Positions 1-9,712 of a stretch of 64,000 bases of DNA are shown in pieces. A program made the translations under genes and the position numbers. The DNA lies in NCBI GenBank assembly GCA_016937155.1, contig JAFGWM010000005.1:37718-101717 (forward strand), written 5' to 3'. Under the pieces are notes generated by a model. The model searched no databases and had not been told where the DNA came from. It was given only the letters and a program-made list of their open reading frames with translations. The first letter of the stretch is position 1. The number at the start of each line of letters is the position of its first letter. This DNA comes from Deltaproteobacteria bacterium. GTDB lineage: Bacteria; Myxococcota_A; Polyangia; HGW-17.

Positions 1-1
1 T

Positions 2-355
2 GATTCAGCCGCACAGGATATCAATGAATTTTTAAAAGATGTTAGTATAGATATTTCAAGTAACGATAACAACTGGTATGGCTCCACAAAATTCAATGAT
101 GGATACAGACTGCTTTTTCAGAATGCAAGTCTTGGTAGCTGGCAGAGTCTGACCAACGGAAAAATTCATCTGGATACAACACCGGAATGGGAAGGTGTGT
201 ATTTACACATTAATTATGCTGTATACTGTGGTAACAATGTGCTATTTATCACCACAGATCAGGGCTTTTTTCTTGTGGATTCTGACAGTATTGAAAATTT
301 ATCCGAAGAAGTCACAATTCAAAGCCAGTTTTTTCACGCTGCAGTACAGCCGTGA
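2..355 (+). CDS. 3' end of a hypothetical protein (5' truncated by window edge)
   Basis: Open frame from base 2 (DSAAQDINEFLKDVSIDISSNDNNWYGS...) to TGA at 353-355, directly abutting the next ATG at 356; not in the ORF track because it lacks a start. Confidence 0.7.
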   Translation, partial: DSAAQDINEFLKDVSIDISSNDNNWYGSTKFNDGYRLLFQNASLGSWQSLTNGKIHLDTTPEWEGVYLHINYAVYCGNNVLFITTDQGFFLVDSDSIENLSEEVTIQSQFFHAAVQP

Positions 356-571
356 ATGAAGGGAAAAAAAATGTTCAGTACTTCGGAACTTATAGTGATT
401 TTACTTATTCTCATCGTAATTTTTGGAGCATCCAAACTGCCTAAGCTTGGGGATGCATTAGGACGTTCTATCAAAAATTTTAAATCAGCTATGAATACTG
501 AAACGGAAAAAACTGAATCAACCGGGACAGATGATAAATCAAAAAGCAAGAAGTCAAGTAAAGAGGCTTGA
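356..571 (+). CDS. tatA: Twin-arginine translocase TatA/TatE family subunit
   Basis: [43 protein letters not shown] helix, FGxxKLPxLG hinge and amphipathic helix typical of TatA; start may be 371. Confidence 0.92.
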   Translation: MKGKKMFSTSELIVILLILIVIFGASKLPKLGDALGRSIKNFKSAMNTETEKTESTGTDDKSKSKKSSKEA

Positions 572-2124
572 TTTTGTCAGAGAAAACAAAGGAAAATTCC
601 AGACTGCCTGAAACACTGAAAAGGGGCGAGACCATACTCCTTCTTGGAGCAGTGTTTGTCACTTCAATTTGTGGTCTGGCTTATGAGCTGGTTATTGGAG
701 CTACAGGGGCTTATATAGCTGGTGATGGTGTAAGGCAGTTTGCGTTCACTATTGGTCTGTTTCTTTCTTCAATGGGATTCGGGAGTTTTTTAAGCAGGAA
801 AGTTTCGTCCGGTCAGGCACTTCAGACTTTTATTTCTGCTGAACTGATGATTGGGCTTTTAGGTGGAATCTCGCATCCTTCACTATATCTGCTTTATGCC
901 TATACACAAAGTTATGAAACTATCTTTTATGCCCTTTTGGTAGTTATTGGAGGACTCACTGGTCTTGAAATACCACTGATAACCAGAATTTTGAGTAAAT
1001 CATCTCCACTTAGAATTAATATCAGCAATGTATTGAGCCTTGATTACATGGGGGCTCTAATCACAACAGTTCTGTTCCCACTGTTTTTACTTCCCCACTT
1101 TGGACTCTGGTATACTTCAGTTTTTTTCGGATTAATCAATACTATTCTAGGTGGAATATTGCTGTTCTCATTTCGCAAAGCAAGCTGGTTCAGAAAGATT
1201 CTTCCGGGATTTTTATTCACCATGGCAACTCTTCTTATGCTCGCGGGTGGCGGCCGGATGTTTATGGCAATGGCCGACGGTGCTGTCTACAATGAAGAAA
1301 TTGTTTTCGCAAAATTCAGTCAGTACCAGCGTATAGTACTCACCAGATGGAGAACTGATTTGCGACTCTACCTTAATGGAAATATTCAGTTCAGCAGTTA
1401 TGATGAGTACAGATATCATGAGGCACTGGTACATCCACTTATGACCTCGATTCCTTCAAGAGAGCGCATCCTTGTTCTGGGTGGGGGTGATGGTCTTGCA
1501 GTTCGTGAAATTTTTAAATACAAGGATGTCAGGCATGTGGATCTTGTGGATCTTGACCCTGAAGTTGTAAAGCTTGCACGAACAAATGTTCACCTCAAAG
1601 AATTAAATAAGAATTCTCTGAATAATCCTAAATTGCATTACCATCCTGAAGATGCCTGGAAGTTTGCTGGAAGAATAAAGGGGCTTTACAACGCAATCAT
1701 AGTGGATCTTCCGGATCCATCCAGTGAAAATCTGGTTAAGGTATATTCTAAGCAGTTTTACAAACTCCTTTCAAATCATCTTGCAGCTGATGGTGCAATG
1801 GTGGTTCAGGCAACGAGTCCATATTTCAACAGGAGATCATTCTGGTGTATAGTAAGGACTGTCCGTGCCACTGGACTTTTTACAAAGCCCATACATGCCC
1901 ATGTTCCATCTTTCGGCGAATGGGGTTTTGTTCTGGCAGCACCTCATAAAATTATCAGTAATGGAAAGCTTTCAGTCCCCGTAAAATATCTTAAGAACAG
2001 AATGCTGGAGACTATGGCCGAATTCCCCGGAGATCTTAATGAGGAACAGGTAGGAATTTCCACTCTTGATCATCCGGTTATTTTATCCTACTACCTTGAA
2101 GATTATAAAAAATACTTCAAATAA
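568..2124 (+). CDS. Membrane-anchored spermidine synthase-like protein (N-terminal multi-TM region plus aminopropyltransferase domain)
   Basis: About 7 hydrophobic segments followed by [39 protein letters not shown] and DAWKF...[25 protein letters not shown], typical of SpeE. Confidence 0.88.
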   Translation: MILSEKTKENSRLPETLKRGETILLLGAVFVTSICGLAYELVIGATGAYIAGDGVRQFAFTIGLFLSSMGFGSFLSRKVSSGQALQTFISAELMIGLLGGISHPSLYLLYAYTQSYETIFYALLVVIGGLTGLEIPLITRILSKSSPLRINISNVLSLDYMGALITTVLFPLFLLPHFGLWYTSVFFGLINTILGGILLFSFRKASWFRKILPGFLFTMATLLMLAGGGRMFMAMADGAVYNEEIVFAKFSQYQRIVLTRWRTDLRLYLNGNIQFSSYDEYRYHEALVHPLMTSIPSRERILVLGGGDGLAVREIFKYKDVRHVDLVDLDPEVVKLARTNVHLKELNKNSLNNPKLHYHPEDAWKFAGRIKGLYNAIIVDLPDPSSENLVKVYSKQFYKLLSNHLAADGAMVVQATSPYFNRRSFWCIVRTVRATGLFTKPIHAHVPSFGEWGFVLAAPHKIISNGKLSVPVKYLKNRMLETMAEFPGDLNEEQVGISTLDHPVILSYYLEDYKKYFK

Positions 2125-2137
2125 CTGGAGTAAAACG

Positions 2138-4261
2138 ATGGATATCAGTTGCAATCATTGTGGAACAGAGTACGAATTCGAAGATGAAGATATACCTGAA
2201 GAGGGAATCAGGGTTAAATGTGAAGTGTGTCAGAACATTTTTGTCATATCCAAGACCCCACCTGGAGATGCTGAAAAACCTGAATCAGATGAATACACTG
2301 ATGACGAAGAAGGTGCTTTAGAAGAAGAAGAAGAAGAAGAAGAAGAAAAAACCTTCATGATTCGTAATACTGAAGGAGAGATTCTGAGGTTCAGGGAACT
2401 GGATACTCTGCATGACTGGATAAGAGATGGTACTGTGGGCGGGGATGATGAAATTTCATCCAACGGGGAAAGCTGGGCTACCCTTAAGGATCTTCCTCAA
2501 CTTGAGGAGGTTTTTAAAAGTGTAAAAAGAAGAAAAACTGCAGAAAGTCAAGCGTTCAGGATATCTTCTTCAGGTTTCAGTAATACTCAGGACACTGATC
2601 ACCACATGGGTAATGTTAAACTCGAAGATGATGAACCTGATTTTGGTGATATTTCTGAACAAAAAACAAAGGAAAATCGTCAGAGACCGAAATTTGAGGA
2701 AACTGATAATGATGAATCCTCTTCAAAACTTCCGTGGGTGATAGGTATACTGTTTCTTGTTTCAGGAGTAGCATTTGGTGGTTTATTTTATCTCGGGGTT
2801 ATTCCTTTTCCTTTTTCAGGCACAGGAAACAAATCAAATTCTGAACTTAAAAATCTTACAACCGGGGATAAAACCTCGGAAATGGAGAATATACTTCTGA
2901 ACTCACAGAAAAAATTTGCCGGAAATTCAGATTCTGAAATTAAGTCCGCACTGAATTTACTCAAGGGATGTAAATCGGATAAGTGTAAAGAGTATTCAGC
3001 ATTTATTCATGGAATCTGGGCTTATTATCTTAATTCTGATATGGCTGGTCTGAGGAATGAAAAAACTCAGCAGATTTCAAGGATTGCAGGGCTGAAGAAA
3101 ATCATGAAACTTCATGCTGACAAGGCATCAGAAATACTCAGTGGAAGAAAAATATCAACTCCATACGGATACAGTGCTGATATACTCAGCCGTCTGGTTC
3201 AGGGGCAGAATGTTGATGGGTCTCTTAAAAAAGCCTATTCTCTGTTTCCTTCTCATCCCGCTATTATGTTAGTAGATTTTTTAAACAAGCCAAATGCTGA
3301 ATCCAGTGATGTTTTTCTTAATTCCTTTGGTGTTGCAGTCAAAAACTTTTCAAAGAAACGACCTGAAGATGTGACATATCTTAAATATGCTCTGGCTCTT
3401 AGATATGAAGCTCTTGGTAAAAATGATAAAGCAAAGGCATTATTTCTTGAAATCTGCAGTCAGTATCCTTCCCATCTGAGGGCATGCAACAGAGGTAACG
3501 CAGCAGTTCCCGATGACACTAATGTCGAACAAAAGAACGATTCAATGACTCCTCCCGGTATGGATCCGGCTGTCTCTTCAATGAATAATAAATCCAGTTC
3601 GCCTGATGATGAGAAGGGTGATTTTGATTCGTTTTTTATGAAAGCTGAACAGTTTTATAAGGTTGGCAATAAAAAGAAGGCCAGAAAATATTATCTGAAG
3701 GCAAGTGCTGCGGATCCAACCAATGCAGATCCTCTGAATGGAGCAGGGTGGTGTGATATGGACACTGGTAATCCTGCAGGAGCAATTGGAAACTTCAAGA
3801 AAGCTCTGGCTCTTGTACCTCACTATGGCAGATCCAGATACGGTCTAGCTGAGGCTCTTAATCAACTTGGTAAAAAGAAGGAAGCTCTTGCTCAGTACAG
3901 AGTCTATCTTCAGAAGCACTCCGGAAGCAGGTTTGGAGCCCGTGTTAAAGCTCAGATAGCAGTTCTTGAAAAAGCCCTGGATGTAAATGGTAATACAGAG
4001 AAAGTTGATGACATGAAAGTTGAGCCGGATAAAAAACCCATGCCCGATATGAAAGTAGAACCGGATAAAAAACCCGAATCCGATATGAAAGTTGAGCCGG
4101 ATAAAAAGGTTGAACCTGACATGAAGCCAATTATAATTATTAAAACCATGTCAGTTGATGAAAAAAAACCGGCAGATAAAAAGCCGGATGTCAAAGTTAA
4201 ACCTGCTATGAAAGTTGAATTGATGAAGGAAAAGCCGGTGTCCAGTGATAAAAAGAAATAG
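2138..4261 (+). CDS. MJ0042-type zinc-finger / GYF_2-like / TPR protein with Lys-Pro-rich tandem repeat tail
   Basis: MDISCNHCGTEYEFEDEDIPEEGIRVKCEVCQNIFVI; single TM; TPR-like region (NADPLNGAGWCDMDTGNPAGAIGNFKKALAL); preferred ATG at 2138, not 2066. Confidence 0.8.
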   Translation: MDISCNHCGTEYEFEDEDIPEEGIRVKCEVCQNIFVISKTPPGDAEKPESDEYTDDEEGALEEEEEEEEEKTFMIRNTEGEILRFRELDTLHDWIRDGTVGGDDEISSNGESWATLKDLPQLEEVFKSVKRRKTAESQAFRISSSGFSNTQDTDHHMGNVKLEDDEPDFGDISEQKTKENRQRPKFEETDNDESSSKLPWVIGILFLVSGVAFGGLFYLGVIPFPFSGTGNKSNSELKNLTTGDKTSEMENILLNSQKKFAGNSDSEIKSALNLLKGCKSDKCKEYSAFIHGIWAYYLNSDMAGLRNEKTQQISRIAGLKKIMKLHADKASEILSGRKISTPYGYSADILSRLVQGQNVDGSLKKAYSLFPSHPAIMLVDFLNKPNAESSDVFLNSFGVAVKNFSKKRPEDVTYLKYALALRYEALGKNDKAKALFLEICSQYPSHLRACNRGNAAVPDDTNVEQKNDSMTPPGMDPAVSSMNNKSSSPDDEKGDFDSFFMKAEQFYKVGNKKKARKYYLKASAADPTNADPLNGAGWCDMDTGNPAGAIGNFKKALALVPHYGRSRYGLAEALNQLGKKKEALAQYRVYLQKHSGSRFGARVKAQIAVLEKALDVNGNTEKVDDMKVEPDKKPMPDMKVEPDKKPESDMKVEPDKKVEPDMKPIIIIKTMSVDEKKPADKKPDVKVKPAMKVELMKEKPVSSDKKK
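2321..2347 (+). repeat. GAA trinucleotide repeat (9 units) inside coding sequence, encodes poly-Glu
   Basis: gaagaagaagaagaagaagaagaagaa read directly. Confidence 0.9.
4010..4117 (+). repeat. Tandem 36-bp repeat, 3 units, encoding DMKVEPDKKPxx
   Basis: gacatgaaagttgagccggataaaaaacccatgccc / gatatgaaagtagaaccggataaaaaacccgaatcc / gatatgaaagttgagccggataaaaaggttgaacct. Confidence 0.9.
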
Positions 4262-4286
4262 AAAAATTGCCAAAAGGAATCCTGAA

Positions 4287-6104
4287 ATGAAACAAATAAT
4301 TTTTTTAGTAATGATTTATCTGGTATCAGGCTGTAGTAAGATTCCTGATAAGGAAAAGAATGCCGAAACCCAGGGTAAAAAGAGTGTATCTGCCAAAAAA
4401 GTTGAGCAGAAAAAAGTTGCTTCAAAGAAAAAGAAAAAAGCAAAAAGTAAGAAAGACAAAACCTCTGCAAAAACTGCTTTGCTTCTCAAACTCTCAGGAA
4501 GCATAACTGATTCCAGAAATTCAAGTCCATTTTCAGGGAAATCAAAAGTTCTTGCTCATATCATCAGGGATGTTAATAAGAAAATAGTTGAATTAAAACC
4601 TGACGTTATGGTCGTGAAACCCGAAAACTATCAGGCCGCACTTTCCACTGTATGGGAGTTGGCTGTTACCTTGAGAGAGATTGCGGACGAGAAGAAGATT
4701 CGATTAATGATATACGCGGATCATCTTGATGGTCGTAATTATCTTCTGGCTTCAATGGCTGATCATGTGAGTCTCAATCCTGCTGGAGGATTCTCATTCA
4801 CAGGAATGAGTCTGCAGAGTGTATTCATAGCTGATTTGCTTAAAAGGTTTGGGATTCGGGCGGATTTTCTGCAGGTTGGAAAGTTCAAGGGGGCAGCTGA
4901 AAGTCTTACCAGAAGCTCAATGTCTCCTGAATTGCGGGAAAGTCTCCAGAAACTTGTGGATACCACTTTCAGTTCATTGATTAAATTTATGCTTCTCAGA
5001 AATAAATCTGTATCAACTGAAAAATTGACTGAAATAGTTGATTCAGCTCCACTGACTGCAAAAGAGACTTTAAAAAAAGGACTGGTTTCAACTGTAGGTA
5101 CCTGGGAAAATTTTGTTGAAACTGAATTGAAGGGAATGGAGATTAAAGAATTAAAAAAAGAGAAGAAAAAACAACCTGGAATATTTGAACTCCTAAATGC
5201 AAAAGCATCATCAAATGAAGTTAAGAAGCCTCATATAGCACTGTTAATAGCTGAAGGGGAAATTATATACGGAGGAAAGAAGCCTGAAGACCTTCTGAGT
5301 GAAAAAAAAGCTGTAGCATCCACCTCCATGGTTGAGGCAATTCGTAAACTGGAAAAAAATGATTACGTCAAGGCTGTTATTCTCAGGATAAACAGTCCCG
5401 GAGGGAGTGCTCTTGCCTCTGAAATCATATGGAGTGCCCTCGACAGGCTTAATGCAAAAAAACCTCTTATTATATCAATGGGAGGAGTGGCTGCAAGTGG
5501 AGGCTATTATATAGCCAGTGCAGGGCGTCGAATTTTCGCATCTCCATTTACCATAACAGGTTCAATAGGTGTAGTTGGTGGAAAAATAGTTTTTGAGGGT
5601 GCAGCGAAAGAATTAAATGTAACCGTTGAGACCGTTAAAAAAGGTAAAAATTCCACCTGGACCTCCCAGTATGGCGCCTTTTCTCCTTCGGAAAGAAAAG
5701 CAATAAGTGCCAGTATGGCTGAAACATATGAGCTTTTTAAAAGCAGAATTTTGAAAACCAGGAAAATCAAGAACCTTGAAGAAATCGCTCAGGGAAGGGT
5801 GTGGTCTGGTGCAGATGCATTAAAAATTGGCCTTGTGGATGAATTCGGAACAATTCTCCATGCTGCACGTTATGCAAGAAAACTGTCAAGACTTGGAGAA
5901 AAAATTCCTGTGATCGCATATCCAAGGCCTCGTCCATGGTTTGAAACATTTTCTGAGATCTTTGAAAGTGCATCACTGGGAATTAATCCCCTTGATGCTC
6001 TTCTTCCATCATCTATGGGAAAATCTTCTATTGCTCTGTGGACTTCTCTTCTTAAAACAGAAAAAGTATTTGTTCTCTCTCCTCTTCTGGAGTGGCGGTT
6101 CTAG
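4287..6104 (+). CDS. sppA: Signal peptide peptidase SppA (S49 family), lipoprotein-like N-terminus
   Basis: MKQIIFLVMIYLVSGCSK lipobox; AVILRINSPGGSALASEIIW and PLIISMGGVAASGGYYIASAGRRIFASPFTITGSIGVVGGK motifs of S49. Confidence 0.92.
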   Translation: MKQIIFLVMIYLVSGCSKIPDKEKNAETQGKKSVSAKKVEQKKVASKKKKKAKSKKDKTSAKTALLLKLSGSITDSRNSSPFSGKSKVLAHIIRDVNKKIVELKPDVMVVKPENYQAALSTVWELAVTLREIADEKKIRLMIYADHLDGRNYLLASMADHVSLNPAGGFSFTGMSLQSVFIADLLKRFGIRADFLQVGKFKGAAESLTRSSMSPELRESLQKLVDTTFSSLIKFMLLRNKSVSTEKLTEIVDSAPLTAKETLKKGLVSTVGTWENFVETELKGMEIKELKKEKKKQPGIFELLNAKASSNEVKKPHIALLIAEGEIIYGGKKPEDLLSEKKAVASTSMVEAIRKLEKNDYVKAVILRINSPGGSALASEIIWSALDRLNAKKPLIISMGGVAASGGYYIASAGRRIFASPFTITGSIGVVGGKIVFEGAAKELNVTVETVKKGKNSTWTSQYGAFSPSERKAISASMAETYELFKSRILKTRKIKNLEEIAQGRVWSGADALKIGLVDEFGTILHAARYARKLSRLGEKIPVIAYPRPRPWFETFSEIFESASLGINPLDALLPSSMGKSSIALWTSLLKTEKVFVLSPLLEWRF

Positions 6105-6107
6105 AAT

Positions 6108-7340
6108 ATGGAATTATCCAGAAAACTCCATGGGGCAGCTGTTAACCAGAAAACTCTAAGACGTCTTTTTAAGTTGGTTTTGGCAGCGATTTTGGGAGGT
6201 GGACTTATTGCGGCAGTTACTGGAGTTGCAGTGGGAGGAATTATTGTAAGAAATGACTCCACTTCCATTCTTGACACATCCCTGATTTTTCCACTGAGTG
6301 TGCTTTTTATAACAGGGACAATAATCATGATTATGAGATATCTGATTAGAAACCCAGTGGTTAGATTTAAGGATATGAAACTGTTTTTTGGTGGAGTAAG
6401 TGGCAGGTCCTACTCCTTTGATATTAAGGATGCCGGGGAAGCAACTGTTAAAAGTATTCCAGGTGGTGTGATCCTTTTGATTCCATTTGGTGAAAAAATC
6501 TGCTCAGTGGAAATGAACAGAAGAAATTCTGGGGAATTTCTCAGGGAAATTAAACCATGGTTGAATTCCTCATATGGAATTCTGGAGGAACTGTCCAGCA
6601 GCTGGATTCCCCACACTGACTTTGCAAAATCCACTAAAAAAGAAAAACTGGAGTTTTATATAAACTGGGGATTTGCTGACCTTGTAAATACTGACTTACT
6701 GGAAAATCAGGAAATTTCTGAAGGTTATATATTAAAATACTACCAACACCTGAAAGTATCCACAGACTATATCTGTCTGGGAAAAATTCATCCACTGTTT
6801 TGCAGGTTAATCCCCTCGGGTATTTATGGATTTGATAACATAATTCTTAAGCTGCTTTCCCTTGATAAGGCTGGTGTAGTTGAGAGTTCATCAATAAAAG
6901 ATCAGGAAGTGGAAAGTTACATGGAGGAAATTCTTATAAAATGGAGGAAGGCTTTGAAATACAGGAAAATCCCTGATACTCCATATACCACAATTTCATC
7001 CCGAATTATAAGTGGTTCTGGCAACTGGTTTCTTGTCACCTCTGATGGAAAACTAAGATACAGAGATGGCGAATATGATCCTTCCTTTATATGTGCTTAT
7101 CGGGGTAATTTTGGAATTATTGGACTTAATGAGATTGAGTTAAGAGATATTTCCGGAAGAAAGTTTGTTATTAACAGAGATGTTGAAGAAATTCTTTCCT
7201 TTCTACGGTTGAAAGTTCCTTGGGCTATGGAGTTTTCAAATGTTGATTTTCCATCCATATTATGGAAACGTAGGTATTCTTCTGTGATATCACTGTTTGC
7301 AGGAATATCACCGGGAAATGGTTCTTGTGAAGGAGGTTGA
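6108..7340 (+). CDS. Hypothetical protein with two N-terminal TM helices
   Basis: 410-aa ORF tightly packed in operon; LVLAAILGGGLIAAVTGVAVGG hydrophobic segment; no family recognised. Confidence 0.75.
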   Translation: MELSRKLHGAAVNQKTLRRLFKLVLAAILGGGLIAAVTGVAVGGIIVRNDSTSILDTSLIFPLSVLFITGTIIMIMRYLIRNPVVRFKDMKLFFGGVSGRSYSFDIKDAGEATVKSIPGGVILLIPFGEKICSVEMNRRNSGEFLREIKPWLNSSYGILEELSSSWIPHTDFAKSTKKEKLEFYINWGFADLVNTDLLENQEISEGYILKYYQHLKVSTDYICLGKIHPLFCRLIPSGIYGFDNIILKLLSLDKAGVVESSSIKDQEVESYMEEILIKWRKALKYRKIPDTPYTTISSRIISGSGNWFLVTSDGKLRYRDGEYDPSFICAYRGNFGIIGLNEIELRDISGRKFVINRDVEEILSFLRLKVPWAMEFSNVDFPSILWKRRYSSVISLFAGISPGNGSCEGG

Positions 7341-7343
7341 GCA

Positions 7344-8660
7344 ATGAAAGTAACATTCAGTAATTTAAAAGAATTTACGAGAGGTCATATTTCTGCAGGA
7401 AATACCCGGGAAGCTGTAAGGGGGGGTATTGCCCTTATGAAGGCAGATCCCCTTGATATGGAAGTCAGATTCATCATAACGGATCTTTTGATTTCATTAA
7501 GAGAAAAAGAAAAACTGGCAATGTTTCTTCAGGCATCTTTTGAGACAGCAAGAGTTTCAGGTCATGGAGCATGTGCTTTCTCATTTGCAGGAATGCTCAG
7601 AGATATAGGTTTTGACGTATCCGACATGCTTAGTTTGCTTGCTGATACATATAGTTCTTCAAGTAATATTATTTCTGATTCCGGCTCCAGAGTTGCTCCT
7701 CTTGAAGATAGTACTCCGGTGGATGCTCCTGAAAGTTATCAGAATTCAGATGATGAGCTTATTTTAAGCATAGTTTCCATGGGGTCTGATAAATCTAAGC
7801 TTACTGATCTCCCAGCAAGATTATTACCTATGCCTCTTTTAAGTGAACTTGACCGAGAGAGTTTTCTTACAATAATCAGGGATTTTAAAATATTGCGCCT
7901 GAAAGAGTCGGATCCTGTAATTAGAGAAGGTGAGCCGGGAGATTCGTTCTATATTTGTGCTTTGGGCGATTTAAATGTTTTTAAATCAGATACATATGGC
8001 CGCAAAACAACTCTTGCCACACTTCATGGGGGTGCTATTTTCGGTGAGATGGCCCTTGTTCAGAGGGCACCAAGGAGTGCCAGTGTAAATGCTGGAAGTT
8101 TTGCTGAGGTATTGGAATTTTCGGCTAGAAATCTTTCAGATATGGCATCCCAACTTCCAGTAGTTGCTCAGGCTTTGGATAAATTTACAAGGGATCGTCT
8201 AATCGGAAATCTGATGAATAATTCCCCGTTTTTTAAGCCATTTTCAAGAAAACAGCGAAAAGAGCTGCTGAAACATTTTCAGGCGTATGTCGTAGAAACT
8301 GATACTGTTGTTGTGAGGGAAGGGGATGAGGGGGCTGGCCTTTATATAGTTTTAGGGGGGGAAATTGATATCTTCAAAGATTATAAAATGCCTGATGAAG
8401 TAAGGCTTGCCACTTTGGGATCCACAGAGAGTTTTGGTGAAATAAGTCTTATCAATGATTCTCCTACAAGTGCAAGCTGTGTTGCAGCCAGAAGGTCAAC
8501 CCTGTTATTTTTGGCCAGACATTATTTTTCAAGGTTACTAAGTAGCGTTCCCGAATTGAATGAGTATTTTAAACTTCTCAGTGAAAACAGGCTACACCAG
8601 ACACGTGATATTCTTGCAGAGATTCAGTCGGAGGAAGAAGAGGAGTTTATTTTAATCTAA
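7344..8660 (+). CDS. Protein with two cyclic nucleotide-binding (CNB) domains
   Basis: VIREGEPGDSFYIC...FGEMALVQRAPRSASV and VVVREGDEGAGLYIVLGGEIDIF...FGEISLINDSPTSASC. Confidence 0.9.
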   Translation: MKVTFSNLKEFTRGHISAGNTREAVRGGIALMKADPLDMEVRFIITDLLISLREKEKLAMFLQASFETARVSGHGACAFSFAGMLRDIGFDVSDMLSLLADTYSSSSNIISDSGSRVAPLEDSTPVDAPESYQNSDDELILSIVSMGSDKSKLTDLPARLLPMPLLSELDRESFLTIIRDFKILRLKESDPVIREGEPGDSFYICALGDLNVFKSDTYGRKTTLATLHGGAIFGEMALVQRAPRSASVNAGSFAEVLEFSARNLSDMASQLPVVAQALDKFTRDRLIGNLMNNSPFFKPFSRKQRKELLKHFQAYVVETDTVVVREGDEGAGLYIVLGGEIDIFKDYKMPDEVRLATLGSTESFGEISLINDSPTSASCVAARRSTLLFLARHYFSRLLSSVPELNEYFKLLSENRLHQTRDILAEIQSEEEEEFILI

Positions 8661-9712
8661 TGAAATTAAATAAAAGTCAGATTTTCAACCTGACGGTATT
8701 TACCATTGGTACCGTTATAATAATTTCACTTATAAAAAGAATTGGATGGGAACAGACAAGAGCTCAATTGAATATATTTGGCTGGAGTTTTTTATGGCTG
8801 TTTCCAATTTATTTTATAACGATGGTTGGTGATACAGTATCCTGGAGACTGCTGATAAGAAAACCAGTATCATTTTTCAAGATTGTAATGGTTGCCAACA
8901 GCGGAACCGCAATAAATGCTCTGACTCCATCCGGTGATGGTGGCGAGTTTGTCAAAGGAAATTTGATAAAAGATGATATTGGCGGTCCTGAAAGTGTTTC
9001 AAGTCTACTTTTGTGGAATTTTGTTTATTCAGTGACAAAAAAAATAGTTTTGGTGGCAGGCCCAGTTCTGTATCTGATATTTGGTCCGTTCAGTATGGAT
9101 CCCAGGCCTATTGGGACAAGGCTGGCATGGGGTTTTTTAATTGCCGGTATTGTTACATCTGTTCATCTTCCTCTCCTGTATCTTCTATTCAGATTTTACG
9201 GAGTTGAAAAATCCGCAGCTTTCATCCACAAACTACCAATTTTAAGATGTCTTGATACTGATAAAGTGATGGGCTTTGCCAAGCAGATAGATGAAGCTTT
9301 CAGGGCATTTGCTTCTGAACATCTTTTCAGACTTTTTCTCAGTGGACTTCTTTTACTTGTAGCTCATCTCAGTGTTTGCTTTGAGATATGGTACGTCCTC
9401 AGGATACTGGGGATGAAAATCCATCCTGTTACAAGTATTTTTCTTTTTGCCGGGAGTGCACTTTTGCAAACGATTGTTTCTTTCAGCCCTGTTGAGATGG
9501 GTGTAACTGAAGCTGGGAGTATGGGCCTTTATAAGATGATGGGTTTTGATCCGGTTTATGGATTTCTGCAGGAGTTTATTCGCCGGCTCAGAAGGCTGTT
9601 TTTTAATGTAATAGGTCTTGTTTATCTTGGGTGGTGCACTTTTAAATCGGTGAAGAGGACTGAAACACCAGAAACTCTGGAATCCCGAGGTGAAAAAAAT
9701 GATATCCCATGA
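8660..9712 (+). CDS. Flippase-like / lysylphosphatidylglycerol synthase TM-region family (YbhN-like) membrane protein
   Basis: Multi-TM; ALTPSGDGGEFVKGNLI and SPVEMGVTEAGSMGLYKMMG motifs typical of this family. Confidence 0.8.
   Translation: MKLNKSQIFNLTVFTIGTVIIISLIKRIGWEQTRAQLNIFGWSFLWLFPIYFITMVGDTVSWRLLIRKPVSFFKIVMVANSGTAINALTPSGDGGEFVKGNLIKDDIGGPESVSSLLLWNFVYSVTKKIVLVAGPVLYLIFGPFSMDPRPIGTRLAWGFLIAGIVTSVHLPLLYLLFRFYGVEKSAAFIHKLPILRCLDTDKVMGFAKQIDEAFRAFASEHLFRLFLSGLLLLVAHLSVCFEIWYVLRILGMKIHPVTSIFLFAGSALLQTIVSFSPVEMGVTEAGSMGLYKMMGFDPVYGFLQEFIRRLRRLFFNVIGLVYLGWCTFKSVKRTETPETLESRGEKNDIP

Noticed and set aside
3952-4470. 172-aa minus-strand ORF with FLSGSTFIS repeats
   Set aside because: Antisense of the DMKVEPDKKP repeat region and the sppA start; repeats are a by-product
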